This document shows, in pieces, positions 36,520 through 44,804 of a stretch of 64,000 bases of DNA. The DNA lies in the NCBI RefSeq assembly GCF_011044175.1, contig NZ_CP049057.1:1379501-1443500 (forward strand). The letters are read 5' to 3'. Within the stretch, counting starts at the first letter, position 1. Every line of letters begins with the position of its first letter. The notes under the pieces are model-generated. The model saw only the letters and a list, made by a program, of their open reading frames with translations. It was not told where the DNA came from and made no database searches. A program made the position numbers and the translations under genes. Origin of the DNA: Rasiella rasia (GTDB lineage Bacteria > Bacteroidota > Bacteroidia > Flavobacteriales > Flavobacteriaceae).

Positions 36520-39067
36520 TAATTCCATTTTTCTGTTGTTTACCCTTTTCTTTATGACTATTTCAGTTGTAGGACAAGAAAGCACAACTACAATCCCTCT
36601 CATTAAGGCACTTAAAAAGATTGAAAAATCTTACGATGTAAAGTTTTCTTATAACCGTAGAGATTTAAAATCTATTGAGGTAACCAGTATTCCTGAAACT
36701 AAAAATATTGCTGAGGCCTTAAACCACTTATCGGCTGAAGCAGGACTAAAATTTACTCAAATAAAAGAACGCTACATTGCCGTTCAACTTCAAGAACAAC
36801 AACTTATTACAGTCTGTGGTATTTTAATTGAAACAGAAAGCAGCGTTCCTATTTATGAAGCCGAAATTACAGTGAACAACGTAACGATTATGTCTGATAG
36901 CGGTGGTAATTTTAGGGTTACTGAAATTGGAGAAAATGAAAACCTCTCTGTCTATGTAAATGGGTTTCTAGTAAGAACTATTTCGGCTAGAGAATTAAAA
37001 TCTACAGGTCAATGTCCGTTTATTTATATTTCTCAAGCCTACACCTATCTGCCTGAAGTAATTCTAGATAATTATATTACTAAAGGAATATCAAAAAATA
37101 TTTCGGGTGCTACCGTTATACAAAATGAAAATTTTGACATCCTACCAAGTCTTATTGAACCCGATGTATTGCAAATTGCACAGGCACTCCCTGGAATAGA
37201 CAGTGCAGACGAAACAGCCGCCAACCTTAATGTTCGTGGCGGTACTTCAGACGAATTTTTAATCCTTTGGGATGATATCCGAATGTACCAATCTGGACAC
37301 TTTTTTGGACTCATCTCCGCATTTAACCCTAATCTAACAAAGCATGTTACTATTTATAAAAATGGTACTGCGGCGCGATATGGAGAAGGCGTCTCAGGGG
37401 TTATAGCCATGGAATCGTCTTCAGATACTCCTGAACAGTTTCAAGGAGGACTAGGCATTAACCTTACTAGTGCAAATGCCTATGCCGAAATTCCAGCTAC
37501 AGAAAACTTCTTAATTACAGTCTCCGGACGTACATCTATTAATACTGGCATAGGAAATCCCGTTTACAATGAATTTTTCAGTAAAGTATTTCAGAATACG
37601 GTAGTTACCAACCTCCAAAATAATACTATTGAAGGGGAACGAAGCACAGATGAACAATTCAATTTTTTTGACGTCTCTGTAAAAGCACTATGGAAAATCT
37701 CTCTAAAAGACGAAGTGAGTTATCACTTTTTAGGCATAGATAATAAGCTACAATTTTCTGAGCGTATCATTTCGCAGAACGTAGGTTCATTAGTTGCAAG
37801 CGAATTAGAGCAACAAAACGGAACACATGGCATAAACTACAAGCGCAGTTGGAATCGTAATTTTTCAACAAAGTTCTTGGCCTCAACCAGTAAGTATCTA
37901 CGCAGTGAGTTTAGCAACGATGTAGATTTAAATCTTTTACAAAGCAATCGCAACGAAGTTGATGAGACAAGCATAAAAATAGACCTTAGATATGCTCCTA
38001 CCGATGAGTTTCAGGTTTTTGGAGGTTATCAATACACAGACACTGAAATTACAGATTCTAGAGTAAATACTACCAATACTGCTTTACTAAAAACTTCTAA
38101 TACATTATATGCAAATGCTCTATTTGCAAGTACATCTTTTAAGCTTTTTGAGGGTAAAACAAATATAACTTCTGGTTTACGTTTTACACAGTATCCTAAA
38201 CTTTCGCAAAGCTTTTTTGAACCGAGACTTCATATAAGTCAAAAGATAAACCCGGCACTGCGGCTTCATATTTCTGGAGAGCTAAAACACCAATCTGTGT
38301 ATCAATCTGTAAACCTTAGAAACAATTTGTTGGGGGTAGAAACAAAAGATTGGTTGTTGGCAGATCAAACATTAAATCCTATTTTACAAAGTAAGCAGGT
38401 GGGCATTGGAGGAAATTTCCGAAGAAAGAATTGGACGCTTACTTCAGAAATTTATTCAAAAGAGGTTACTGGTATACAAACCAAAAATCTTGGTTTCAGA
38501 AACCAACTGCAAGATGCTAATTTTACAGGACGTTACAACGTTACTGGTGCCGAAATATCAATTAACAAACGAACCAAACAATGGAATGTCTGGCTGAGTT
38601 ATGCGCACCAAGACAACTCCTACACCTTTGATAACTTTAATCCGTCATCTTTTAGAAACAATATAGAAAGTAGGCACACTACAACCCTAGCCGCTTCTTT
38701 CGACTATAAAGATTTTAGTTTTTCGCTGGGCAATACTCTTAAATCGGGACTACCATACACAACGCCAATAGCAGAAGAACCAATTATTACAACGCTAGAA
38801 GGAACTACAATTAATTTTAACGCACCCAATAATGCAAGACTTCCTAGTTATTTTAGGAGCGATTTTTCTGCCTCGTATGCTGTGGATTTAGACGAAACAT
38901 TTAGTGGTAAAGTGAATATCGCTTTCTTGAATATTTTTAATAGAAATAATGCCTTAGACCGTTATTACGTTTTAGACATAGATGATACAGGCGCGCCAAC
39001 CTTAAGACGCGTAGATCAATTTTCGCTAGGGTTTACACCTAATATTTCGTTGCAATTATTGTTTTAG
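36464..39067 (+). CDS. TonB-dependent outer-membrane receptor with STN signalling domain
   Basis: Up to 867 residues. In order: signal peptide (NSIFLLFTLFFMTISVVGQ), STN domain (LIKALKKIEKSYDVKFSYNRRDL, with NIAEALNHLSAEAGLKF), a carboxypeptidase-regulatory-like module (VCGILIETESSVPIYEAEITV), a plug domain (GATVIQNENFDILPSL, then NLNVRGGTSDEFLILWDDI) and a C-terminal beta-barrel to the closing SLGFTPNISLQLLF. The ATG at 36464, inside fecR, is the only upstream ATG; it makes an unusually long N-terminus, so a non-ATG start closer to the signal peptide is possible. No SusD-like gene follows. The stop abuts the stop of argS with no base between them. Confidence 0.93.
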   Translation: MLLKAKTASLFLLLKTKNNNSIFLLFTLFFMTISVVGQESTTTIPLIKALKKIEKSYDVKFSYNRRDLKSIEVTSIPETKNIAEALNHLSAEAGLKFTQIKERYIAVQLQEQQLITVCGILIETESSVPIYEAEITVNNVTIMSDSGGNFRVTEIGENENLSVYVNGFLVRTISARELKSTGQCPFIYISQAYTYLPEVILDNYITKGISKNISGATVIQNENFDILPSLIEPDVLQIAQALPGIDSADETAANLNVRGGTSDEFLILWDDIRMYQSGHFFGLISAFNPNLTKHVTIYKNGTAARYGEGVSGVIAMESSSDTPEQFQGGLGINLTSANAYAEIPATENFLITVSGRTSINTGIGNPVYNEFFSKVFQNTVVTNLQNNTIEGERSTDEQFNFFDVSVKALWKISLKDEVSYHFLGIDNKLQFSERIISQNVGSLVASELEQQNGTHGINYKRSWNRNFSTKFLASTSKYLRSEFSNDVDLNLLQSNRNEVDETSIKIDLRYAPTDEFQVFGGYQYTDTEITDSRVNTTNTALLKTSNTLYANALFASTSFKLFEGKTNITSGLRFTQYPKLSQSFFEPRLHISQKINPALRLHISGELKHQSVYQSVNLRNNLLGVETKDWLLADQTLNPILQSKQVGIGGNFRRKNWTLTSEIYSKEVTGIQTKNLGFRNQLQDANFTGRYNVTGAEISINKRTKQWNVWLSYAHQDNSYTFDNFNPSSFRNNIESRHTTTLAASFDYKDFSFSLGNTLKSGLPYTTPIAEEPIITTLEGTTINFNAPNNARLPSYFRSDFSASYAVDLDETFSGKVNIAFLNIFNRNNALDRYYVLDIDDTGAPTLRRVDQFSLGFTPNISLQLLF

Positions 39068-40849
39068 CTACATTCTGTTTGGCACTTCAATGCCTAAAAC
39101 AGAAAAGGCTGTCTTTATTATACTACCAACAGCATCACACAATGCTACTCTAAAGGCAATCTCATCTGCATTTTCAGCGCCAAAAATAGGTACGTTTTGG
39201 TAGAAGGAGTTAAATTCTTTTACTAAATCGTATGTGTAATTAGCTACCAGTGCTGGGCTATAATTCTGCGCTGCAAGTTGCACTGTTTCGGGAAACTGCT
39301 GAATAATCTTAAGCAACTCCTTTTCCTTTTCGTGTAAAACTAACGACCCGTTTAATTTACTTTTTTCTACTGAATCGGTCTTAGCTTTGCGAAGTATAGA
39401 TTGAATTCGAGCGTATGTATATTGTATAAATGGTCCCGTATTTCCTTGAAAATCTACACTCTCTTCTGGGTTAAATAAAATTCGTTTTTTAGGGTCAACT
39501 TTTAGGATGTAGTATTTTAGAGCACCCAACCCAATAGTTTTATATAACTGGTTTTTTTCTTCTTCTGAAAAATCATCTATTTTACCTAGCTCTTCAGAGA
39601 TTTTCTTGGCTGTTGCTGTCATATCATCTATAAGGTCATCTGCGTCTACAACCGTACCCTCACGACTTTTCATTTTACCTGAAGGTAAATCTACCATCCC
39701 GTAGCTTAGGTGAAACAAATTTTTGGCCCAAGAAAAACCAAGTTTTTGAAGAATCAAGAATAGTACCTTAAAATGATAGTCTTGCTCGTTACCTACGGTA
39801 TAAATCATTCCGTTGATATCTGGAAAATCTTTAACTCGTTGTATGGCTGTTCCAATATCTTGCGTCATGTAGACTGCTGTACCGTCACTTCTTAATACAA
39901 TTTTACGATCAAGCCCTTCGTCTGTGAGGTCACACCAGACAGAGCCATCTGGATCTTTCTCAAATACCCCCTTTTCTAGACCCAATTCTATAAAATCTTT
40001 ACCAAGTAAGTAGGTATCACTTTCATAATAATTCTTATCGAAATTAACTCCAATATTCTCGTAAGTAGCGTCAAAGCCATCATACACCCAACCATTCATT
40101 GTTTTCCAAAGTGCAACAACTTCCGGGTCTCCTGCTTCCCATTTACGGAGCATTTCTTGTGCTTCTACCAATATTGGAGCTTGCACTTTCGCTTCTTTCT
40201 CTGCTATACCCTGACTAACTAGCGCGCTAATTTCCCTTTTATATTCTTGATCAAATTTCACGTAATAATTACCCACTAGCTTATCGCCTTTAAGGCCTGT
40301 AGACTGAGGTGTTTCATTATTTCCATAGCGCTTCCATGCAAGCATGCTTTTACAAATATGAATACCACGGTCGTTAATAATTTGGGTTTTATATACTTTT
40401 TTTCCTGCTGCCTTTAATATTTCGGCAACAGAATACCCTAGTAACACATTTCTTATATGTCCTAAATGTAGCGGTTTATTGGTATTAGGAGAAGCGTATT
40501 CAACCATCATAGCATCACCCGTGTTAGCTGCTTTTCCGAAGCTACTAAAATCGCCCATAGTATTAAAAAAGTCTACATAATAAGCATCGCTTAAAACGAG
40601 ATTCAAAAAGCCTTTAACAACATTGAATTTTGATACTTCTGCAACATTTTTTACTAGGTATTGACCAATAGTTTCGCCTATTTGTACCGGATTTCCTTTT
40701 ACAGAACGTAGCATCGAAAAGACTACAACAGTAATATCGCCTTCAAAATCTTTCCTTGTACCTTGAAACTCAATAGTATCTAAGTTCACTCCGTAAGTAT
40801 CTTCTACGGCTTTTTTAATATGATGCGATAACGTTTCTTGCAAATCCAT
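39068..40849 (-). CDS. argS: Arginyl-tRNA synthetase
   Basis: Class I synthetase that charges tRNA-Arg. 593 residues. The HIGH motif is HLGH at 128-131 in PLHLGHIRN; the KMSKS-like motif is GKMKSREGTVV; the C-terminal anticodon-binding domain contains NYTYDLVKEFNSFYQ and the RVALCDAVGSII helix. The -7-like box TATCTTTG (minus strand, 40868-40875) is 19 bases before the ATG. It converges on the TonB receptor with zero spacing, so its transcription must end inside the neighbouring gene or by another route. Confidence 0.97.
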   Translation of the reverse strand: MDLQETLSHHIKKAVEDTYGVNLDTIEFQGTRKDFEGDITVVVFSMLRSVKGNPVQIGETIGQYLVKNVAEVSKFNVVKGFLNLVLSDAYYVDFFNTMGDFSSFGKAANTGDAMMVEYASPNTNKPLHLGHIRNVLLGYSVAEILKAAGKKVYKTQIINDRGIHICKSMLAWKRYGNNETPQSTGLKGDKLVGNYYVKFDQEYKREISALVSQGIAEKEAKVQAPILVEAQEMLRKWEAGDPEVVALWKTMNGWVYDGFDATYENIGVNFDKNYYESDTYLLGKDFIELGLEKGVFEKDPDGSVWCDLTDEGLDRKIVLRSDGTAVYMTQDIGTAIQRVKDFPDINGMIYTVGNEQDYHFKVLFLILQKLGFSWAKNLFHLSYGMVDLPSGKMKSREGTVVDADDLIDDMTATAKKISEELGKIDDFSEEEKNQLYKTIGLGALKYYILKVDPKKRILFNPEESVDFQGNTGPFIQYTYARIQSILRKAKTDSVEKSKLNGSLVLHEKEKELLKIIQQFPETVQLAAQNYSPALVANYTYDLVKEFNSFYQNVPIFGAENADEIAFRVALCDAVGSIIKTAFSVLGIEVPNRM

Positions 40850-41044
40850 GTTGATGTTTTAAGGGTGCAAAGATAGCTATAATTAAGAATGTGTTCGTTA
40901 CTTATTGTAGTTTCAACAATGCTATGGTAACCATTAATTATTAGAGCGAAAATAGTAAAGCTAGATACGATAAAATGGTATTTAAGTTTCCATTCTTAAA
41001 GCAAATTTAGACAGTTTACTCACATCGAATTTCTAACTACCGTT

Positions 41045-41248
41045 TTATCTTTTTTGCATAAAAGCACCTGCAATAAGCGCTAATACCCCTAAGCCAATCA
41101 TTGCTAGCGATTGATTGCTAAGTCCTTCGTTGGCGGTAACTTCTAACGGTCCAATATCAAGCACTTCTTTTGGCATAAAGGCATTGTATAAACCAAAGCC
41201 TATGAGTACAAGTCCTACAACAACTAATACGGTTTTTAAGATTTTCAT
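41045..41248 (-). CDS. Small two-helix membrane protein
   Basis: 67 residues, two hydrophobic helices (KTVLVVVGLVLIGFGLYNAF and LAMIGLGVLALIAGAFMQ) joined by a short polar loop with MPKEVLDIGPLEVTANEGL. Similar tiny proteins are widespread in Flavobacteriia and uncharacterised. It is alone between argS and the SDR gene. The opposite strand contains a spurious frame over it. Confidence 0.75.
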   Translation of the reverse strand: MKILKTVLVVVGLVLIGFGLYNAFMPKEVLDIGPLEVTANEGLSNQSLAMIGLGVLALIAGAFMQKR

Positions 41249-41338
41249 GGAGTTGCTTTTTACTCCTATAAAGATACTAAAAGCATATAGAGATGATAAA
41301 GTTATGATAAAACTAAATTTTGTTTAATTTTTCGTGAC

Positions 41339-41346
41339 TATCTTTG
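41339..41346 (+). promoter_or_regulatory. -7-like promoter box before the SDR/DUF2867 gene
   Basis: TATCTTTG is an exact TAnnTTTG box, with TTG 15 bases upstream (41321-41323). It overlaps the TTG that could serve as a start at 41344, which argues for the next in-frame TTG at 41362. Confidence 0.5.
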
Positions 41347-41361
41347 AACAAAGATGTTATT

Positions 41362-42786
41362 TTGAAAATTCTACTTACAGGAGCAAACGGTTATATTGGG
41401 ATGCGTTTACTTCCCTTATTATTGGAGCAAGGGCATGAGGTGGTATGCTCGGTAAGAAATGCTAATAGACTATCTATAAGTGATGACCTTCGAAATAAGA
41501 TTGAAATTGTTGAAATTGATTTCTTAGATAAGGTAAAGCCTGACGTACTTCCCAGAGATATAGATGCAGCATATTATTTAATTCACTCCATGTCTGCCTC
41601 TACAGACGACTTTGATGAAAAAGAGGAACTTTCAGCAAAAAATTTTAACAGCTATTTAGAACAGACACATTGCCAACAAACTATTTATGTAGGGGGTATT
41701 GTAAATGAAGAAAACCTTAGCAAACATTTATGGTCTCGAAAAAATGTAGAAGATATTTTATACGAGGGTCCAGGCAACCTTACCGTGTTACGAGCGGCAA
41801 TTATAGTTGGTAGCGGCAGTGCATCTTTTGAAATTATTCGTGATTTATGCGAAAAGTTACCCATAATGATTACGCCAAAATGGGTAAAAACACGCTGTCA
41901 ACCTATTGCTATTCGAGATGTACTTACTTGCCTAACCGGGGTGCTAGGCAATACCAATTGTTACAACGAAAGTTTTGATATTGGCGGACCTGATATTTTA
42001 TCGTATAAACAAATGATGTTGCAATATGCTAAATGTCGTAATCTTAAACTAGCGATAATAGATGTGCCATTTATGTCGCCTAAGCTTTCTTCGTATTGGT
42101 TGTATTTTGTTACTTCAACTTCATATAAGCTGGCACTCAACTTAGTAGACAGCATGCGTATTGAAGTAATTACAAAAGACACCCGCTTACAAGAGTTGTT
42201 AGGTATAAAGCCTATTTCGTATGTTCAAGCCATCGATTTAGCCTTCAAAAAGATTAAACAAAACCAAGTAGTATCTAGCTGGAAAGACAGTATGGTGAGT
42301 GGACGTTTCAGAAAAGATCTTAAAAAATATGTTGAAGTACCTGATAAAGGCTGTTTAAAAGACAAACAAAAAACACAACTTATAGATCCTGAAAAAACAT
42401 TAGAGAATATTTGGAGTATTGGTGGAACGCGTGGTTGGTACTACGGAAATTGGCTGTGGAAGGTACGCGGTTATTTAGACAAGCTTTTTGGGGGTGTTGG
42501 CTTACGTCGTGGTAGAACACACCCCAACAAAATTTACGAAGGAGATAGTCTTGACTTTTGGCGGGTAATACTGGCCGATAAGAAAGAAAAAAGACTGCTT
42601 CTATTTGCTGAAATGAAAGTTCCTGGCGAGGCATGGTTAGAATTTGAAATAGACAAGAATAATGTATTGCACCAAACTGCTACATTTAGACCACGCGGAT
42701 TATGGGGAAGACTTTATTGGTATGCTATGCTACCATTTCACTATTTTATTTTTGCTGGAATGATTAATAGAATAGCCAAAGCCTAA
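41362..42786 (+). CDS. SDR-family NAD(P)-binding protein with DUF2867 domain
   Basis: 474 residues from the TTG at 41362 (480 from 41344). The N-terminal extended-SDR fold has the glycine motif ILLTGANGYIGMRLL and a conserved Asp/Asn region at VVCSVRNANRL; the YxxxK catalytic motif is not clear. The C-terminal DUF2867 domain is visible as WSIGGTRGWYYGNWLWKVRG, LDKLFGGVGLRRGRTHP and GLWGRLYWYAMLPFHYFIF. The family may act on quinones or lipids, but no reaction is established. The start choice rests on the overlapping -7 box; the first ATG (41354) is out of frame. No ATG lies near the N-terminus in frame. Confidence 0.9.
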   Translation: MKILLTGANGYIGMRLLPLLLEQGHEVVCSVRNANRLSISDDLRNKIEIVEIDFLDKVKPDVLPRDIDAAYYLIHSMSASTDDFDEKEELSAKNFNSYLEQTHCQQTIYVGGIVNEENLSKHLWSRKNVEDILYEGPGNLTVLRAAIIVGSGSASFEIIRDLCEKLPIMITPKWVKTRCQPIAIRDVLTCLTGVLGNTNCYNESFDIGGPDILSYKQMMLQYAKCRNLKLAIIDVPFMSPKLSSYWLYFVTSTSYKLALNLVDSMRIEVITKDTRLQELLGIKPISYVQAIDLAFKKIKQNQVVSSWKDSMVSGRFRKDLKKYVEVPDKGCLKDKQKTQLIDPEKTLENIWSIGGTRGWYYGNWLWKVRGYLDKLFGGVGLRRGRTHPNKIYEGDSLDFWRVILADKKEKRLLLFAEMKVPGEAWLEFEIDKNNVLHQTATFRPRGLWGRLYWYAMLPFHYFIFAGMINRIAKA

Positions 42787-42798
42787 TACTACAGGTCC

Positions 42799-42817
42799 AA
42801 AAACAAATACTGTTTTT
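42799..42817. terminator. Weak hairpin between the SDR gene and ctlX
   Basis: AAAAAC (42799-42804) with GTTTTT (42812-42817), 7-base loop. Only six base pairs, all but one A-T, so its role as a terminator for these converging genes is doubtful. Confidence 0.25.
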
Positions 42818-42878
42818 AAATTTTTCAAACCGTGGTATTTTATACAACTAAAGCATTGTTACAAATGCAAATTTTGGC

Positions 42879-43811
42879 TTATGATTTTTTAGGCAAAAAC
42901 ACCTCTGCCATCATACAACGTGCGCTTCCACCACCACAAGTTTCTATAGTGGTAAGATCGCTACTCAAAATCTCGCAATGTCTTTCTATATGTGCTATCT
43001 GTTCTGGAGTTAAACTTTTATGAGCTGCTAAACTCATCACCATATATTTTGTATCGGCACCCTTTACTTGCAACATATTACCTGCAAACTGATGCATCTG
43101 CGCCTCGGAAATGGTAAGTATTTCTTTCTTTGATTGTTTAATAGCCGAAACAAGTTGCTTCTTTTCTTTTGGATTGTCTATACTATCAAGACAAATTACT
43201 GCAAAATTTTCAGCCAAAGCCATCATTACATTGGTATGGTAGATTGGAAGTCGTTCGCCATTTACAGTTTGGTTAGCAGTAAATATAATGGGTGTGTATT
43301 CAAAATCTTCACAAAACTCTATAAACAAGTCCTCGTCTGCTCTAGGGGAAAGTGCACAATAAGCAATTTTATTCACACGATCTAAAAGCAGGCTTCCCGT
43401 TCCTTCTAAAAAGACATCTTCATCTTCGGCTGGAGTGTAGTCCATAAAGCCTTCAATATGAAACCCTTCAGACTCTAAACGGGTCATAATTTCTTCGCGG
43501 CGTTCGCGCCTTCTATTTTCAGCAAACATTGGGTACAATCCAACCGTACCATTAGCATGAAAACTCACCCAATTATTAGGGAAGACAGAATCTGGCGTAT
43601 CCATTTTAAGATCATCATGCTCTACTATAACCATTACTCCAACAGCTCTTAATTTGGCTACAAAGGCGTCAAATTCTTCTTGCGCCTTGGTATTAATATC
43701 GAAATTTCTTGCATCAATATCTTCCTGAAAATAGTTGTTTACCGCTGTCTCTTCATTCATCCTGAATGCGACTGGACGTATCATTAAAATGGTATTGGTA
43801 ATTTGTTGCAT
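42879..43811 (-). CDS. ctlX: Citrulline utilisation hydrolase-like protein (CtlX, amidinotransferase fold)
   Basis: 310-residue guanidino/ureido-modifying enzyme of the amidinotransferase superfamily. Signatures: MIRPVAFRMNEETAVNNYFQ near the start, FPNNWVSFH (substrate Asn/Asp), ENRRRERREEIM, EGTGSLLLDR, YHTNVMM with the catalytic His, and the C-terminal GGGSARCMMAE with nucleophile Cys299. This signature set is that of CtlX-type proteins, annotated as citrulline hydrolases; the exact substrate in this organism is not shown. A TACTTTTG box (minus, 43834-43841) lies just before the ATG. Confidence 0.85.
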   Translation of the reverse strand: MQQITNTILMIRPVAFRMNEETAVNNYFQEDIDARNFDINTKAQEEFDAFVAKLRAVGVMVIVEHDDLKMDTPDSVFPNNWVSFHANGTVGLYPMFAENRRRERREEIMTRLESEGFHIEGFMDYTPAEDEDVFLEGTGSLLLDRVNKIAYCALSPRADEDLFIEFCEDFEYTPIIFTANQTVNGERLPIYHTNVMMALAENFAVICLDSIDNPKEKKQLVSAIKQSKKEILTISEAQMHQFAGNMLQVKGADTKYMVMSLAAHKSLTPEQIAHIERHCEILSSDLTTIETCGGGSARCMMAEVFLPKKS

Positions 43812-43965
43812 CGACAGATTCTTATTTGAAATGCAAAAGTACTTTATTTAATCTGTAAATTTCATAAAATAAGACTCCCTCAGGTGATTATTTTCACAAT
43901 AAAATTGCTCTCGATTATTATCGTTCAAATTTCTAACTTGTGCCTTGATTATTTTTTACATCAAC

Positions 43966-44772
43966 CTAGTTTAAATCAAAATTATACGCTAATCCTAGCC
44001 CGTAGGCTCCTCCCAAAAACACATTTCTACCATCAAAAATATAGGCAATCGTAGCAAATGCGCCCCATTTTGTAGAAAAAGGCCTATATAGCGTTCCACC
44101 AACTTTATGGAAATCAACACCTAACTCCCTAAAATTTTGGGGAGCGGGTGTTCCGCGGTAATTAATCCCGCCAAAGGTATGTTGGTAATCATAATAAAGG
44201 TCATAATACCAACGAGAAGTAGCTTTGCCCACTTTTAGAGTAGCAGGAATACTATTTGGAACTTCGGCCAGTTTATAAGAAAAGCCACTCTGCAATGTTA
44301 CAAACCACGACGTATTTGCTTTAAAATGAAACATCCCCCGTGTATCTAAAATAGTAGCTTGTTGACCAATATCATTTAGCCCGCCAAGAGAATAATTAGA
44401 TATGGGTGTAGAGAGTCCTGCCACAGCACTCACTTCAATAATTCCATGCTCTAGCGTATATTTCAAAAGTTTATATTTCAAAAAAACTGAAATATCCTGT
44501 AGATTATTTTCTTTGTTACTTGAAATATATGGCAAAGAAATATTTACGTCAAGATTATCTGAAATTCCATAGGCCGTAAACATAGAAATATAATAGGTGC
44601 TTCGTTCTAAGTCTAATGTAGTGTTTCCTGCTACATATTTTTTTGAATCCTCAAAACCTCCACCTATAACAATGGCTCCTTGGTTCTTACTTTTATAAAA
44701 CCCATCAACCTTGCCTTGGGCATAAGTGCTTACACAGAAGAGTACCACAACTAGCCATACTAGAGATTGCAT
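43966..44772 (-). CDS. Putative outer-membrane beta-barrel protein
   Basis: 268 residues with a signal peptide (MQSLVWLVVVLFCVSTYAQ) and a mature region of alternating amphipathic strands rich in aromatic residues (DNLDVNISLPYISSN, SWFVTLQSGFSYKLA, WYYDLYYDYQHTFGG), ending in AYGLGLAYNFDLN, typical of Bacteroidota outer-membrane barrels. I chose the ATG at 44772; a longer in-frame start (44793) adds seven residues before the signal peptide. It follows the haloperoxidase-like gene by 32 bases and probably shares its mRNA. Function unknown. Confidence 0.83.
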   Translation of the reverse strand: MQSLVWLVVVLFCVSTYAQGKVDGFYKSKNQGAIVIGGGFEDSKKYVAGNTTLDLERSTYYISMFTAYGISDNLDVNISLPYISSNKENNLQDISVFLKYKLLKYTLEHGIIEVSAVAGLSTPISNYSLGGLNDIGQQATILDTRGMFHFKANTSWFVTLQSGFSYKLAEVPNSIPATLKVGKATSRWYYDLYYDYQHTFGGINYRGTPAPQNFRELGVDFHKVGGTLYRPFSTKWGAFATIAYIFDGRNVFLGGAYGLGLAYNFDLN

Positions 44773-44804
44773 GTAATAAATACGGAAATACAACGTCCTT
44801 GGAT

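Noticed and set aside
43812-43965. Extra small gene between ctlX and the barrel gene
   Set aside because: No frame with a coherent peptide was found; the stretch holds only the ctlX -7-like box.
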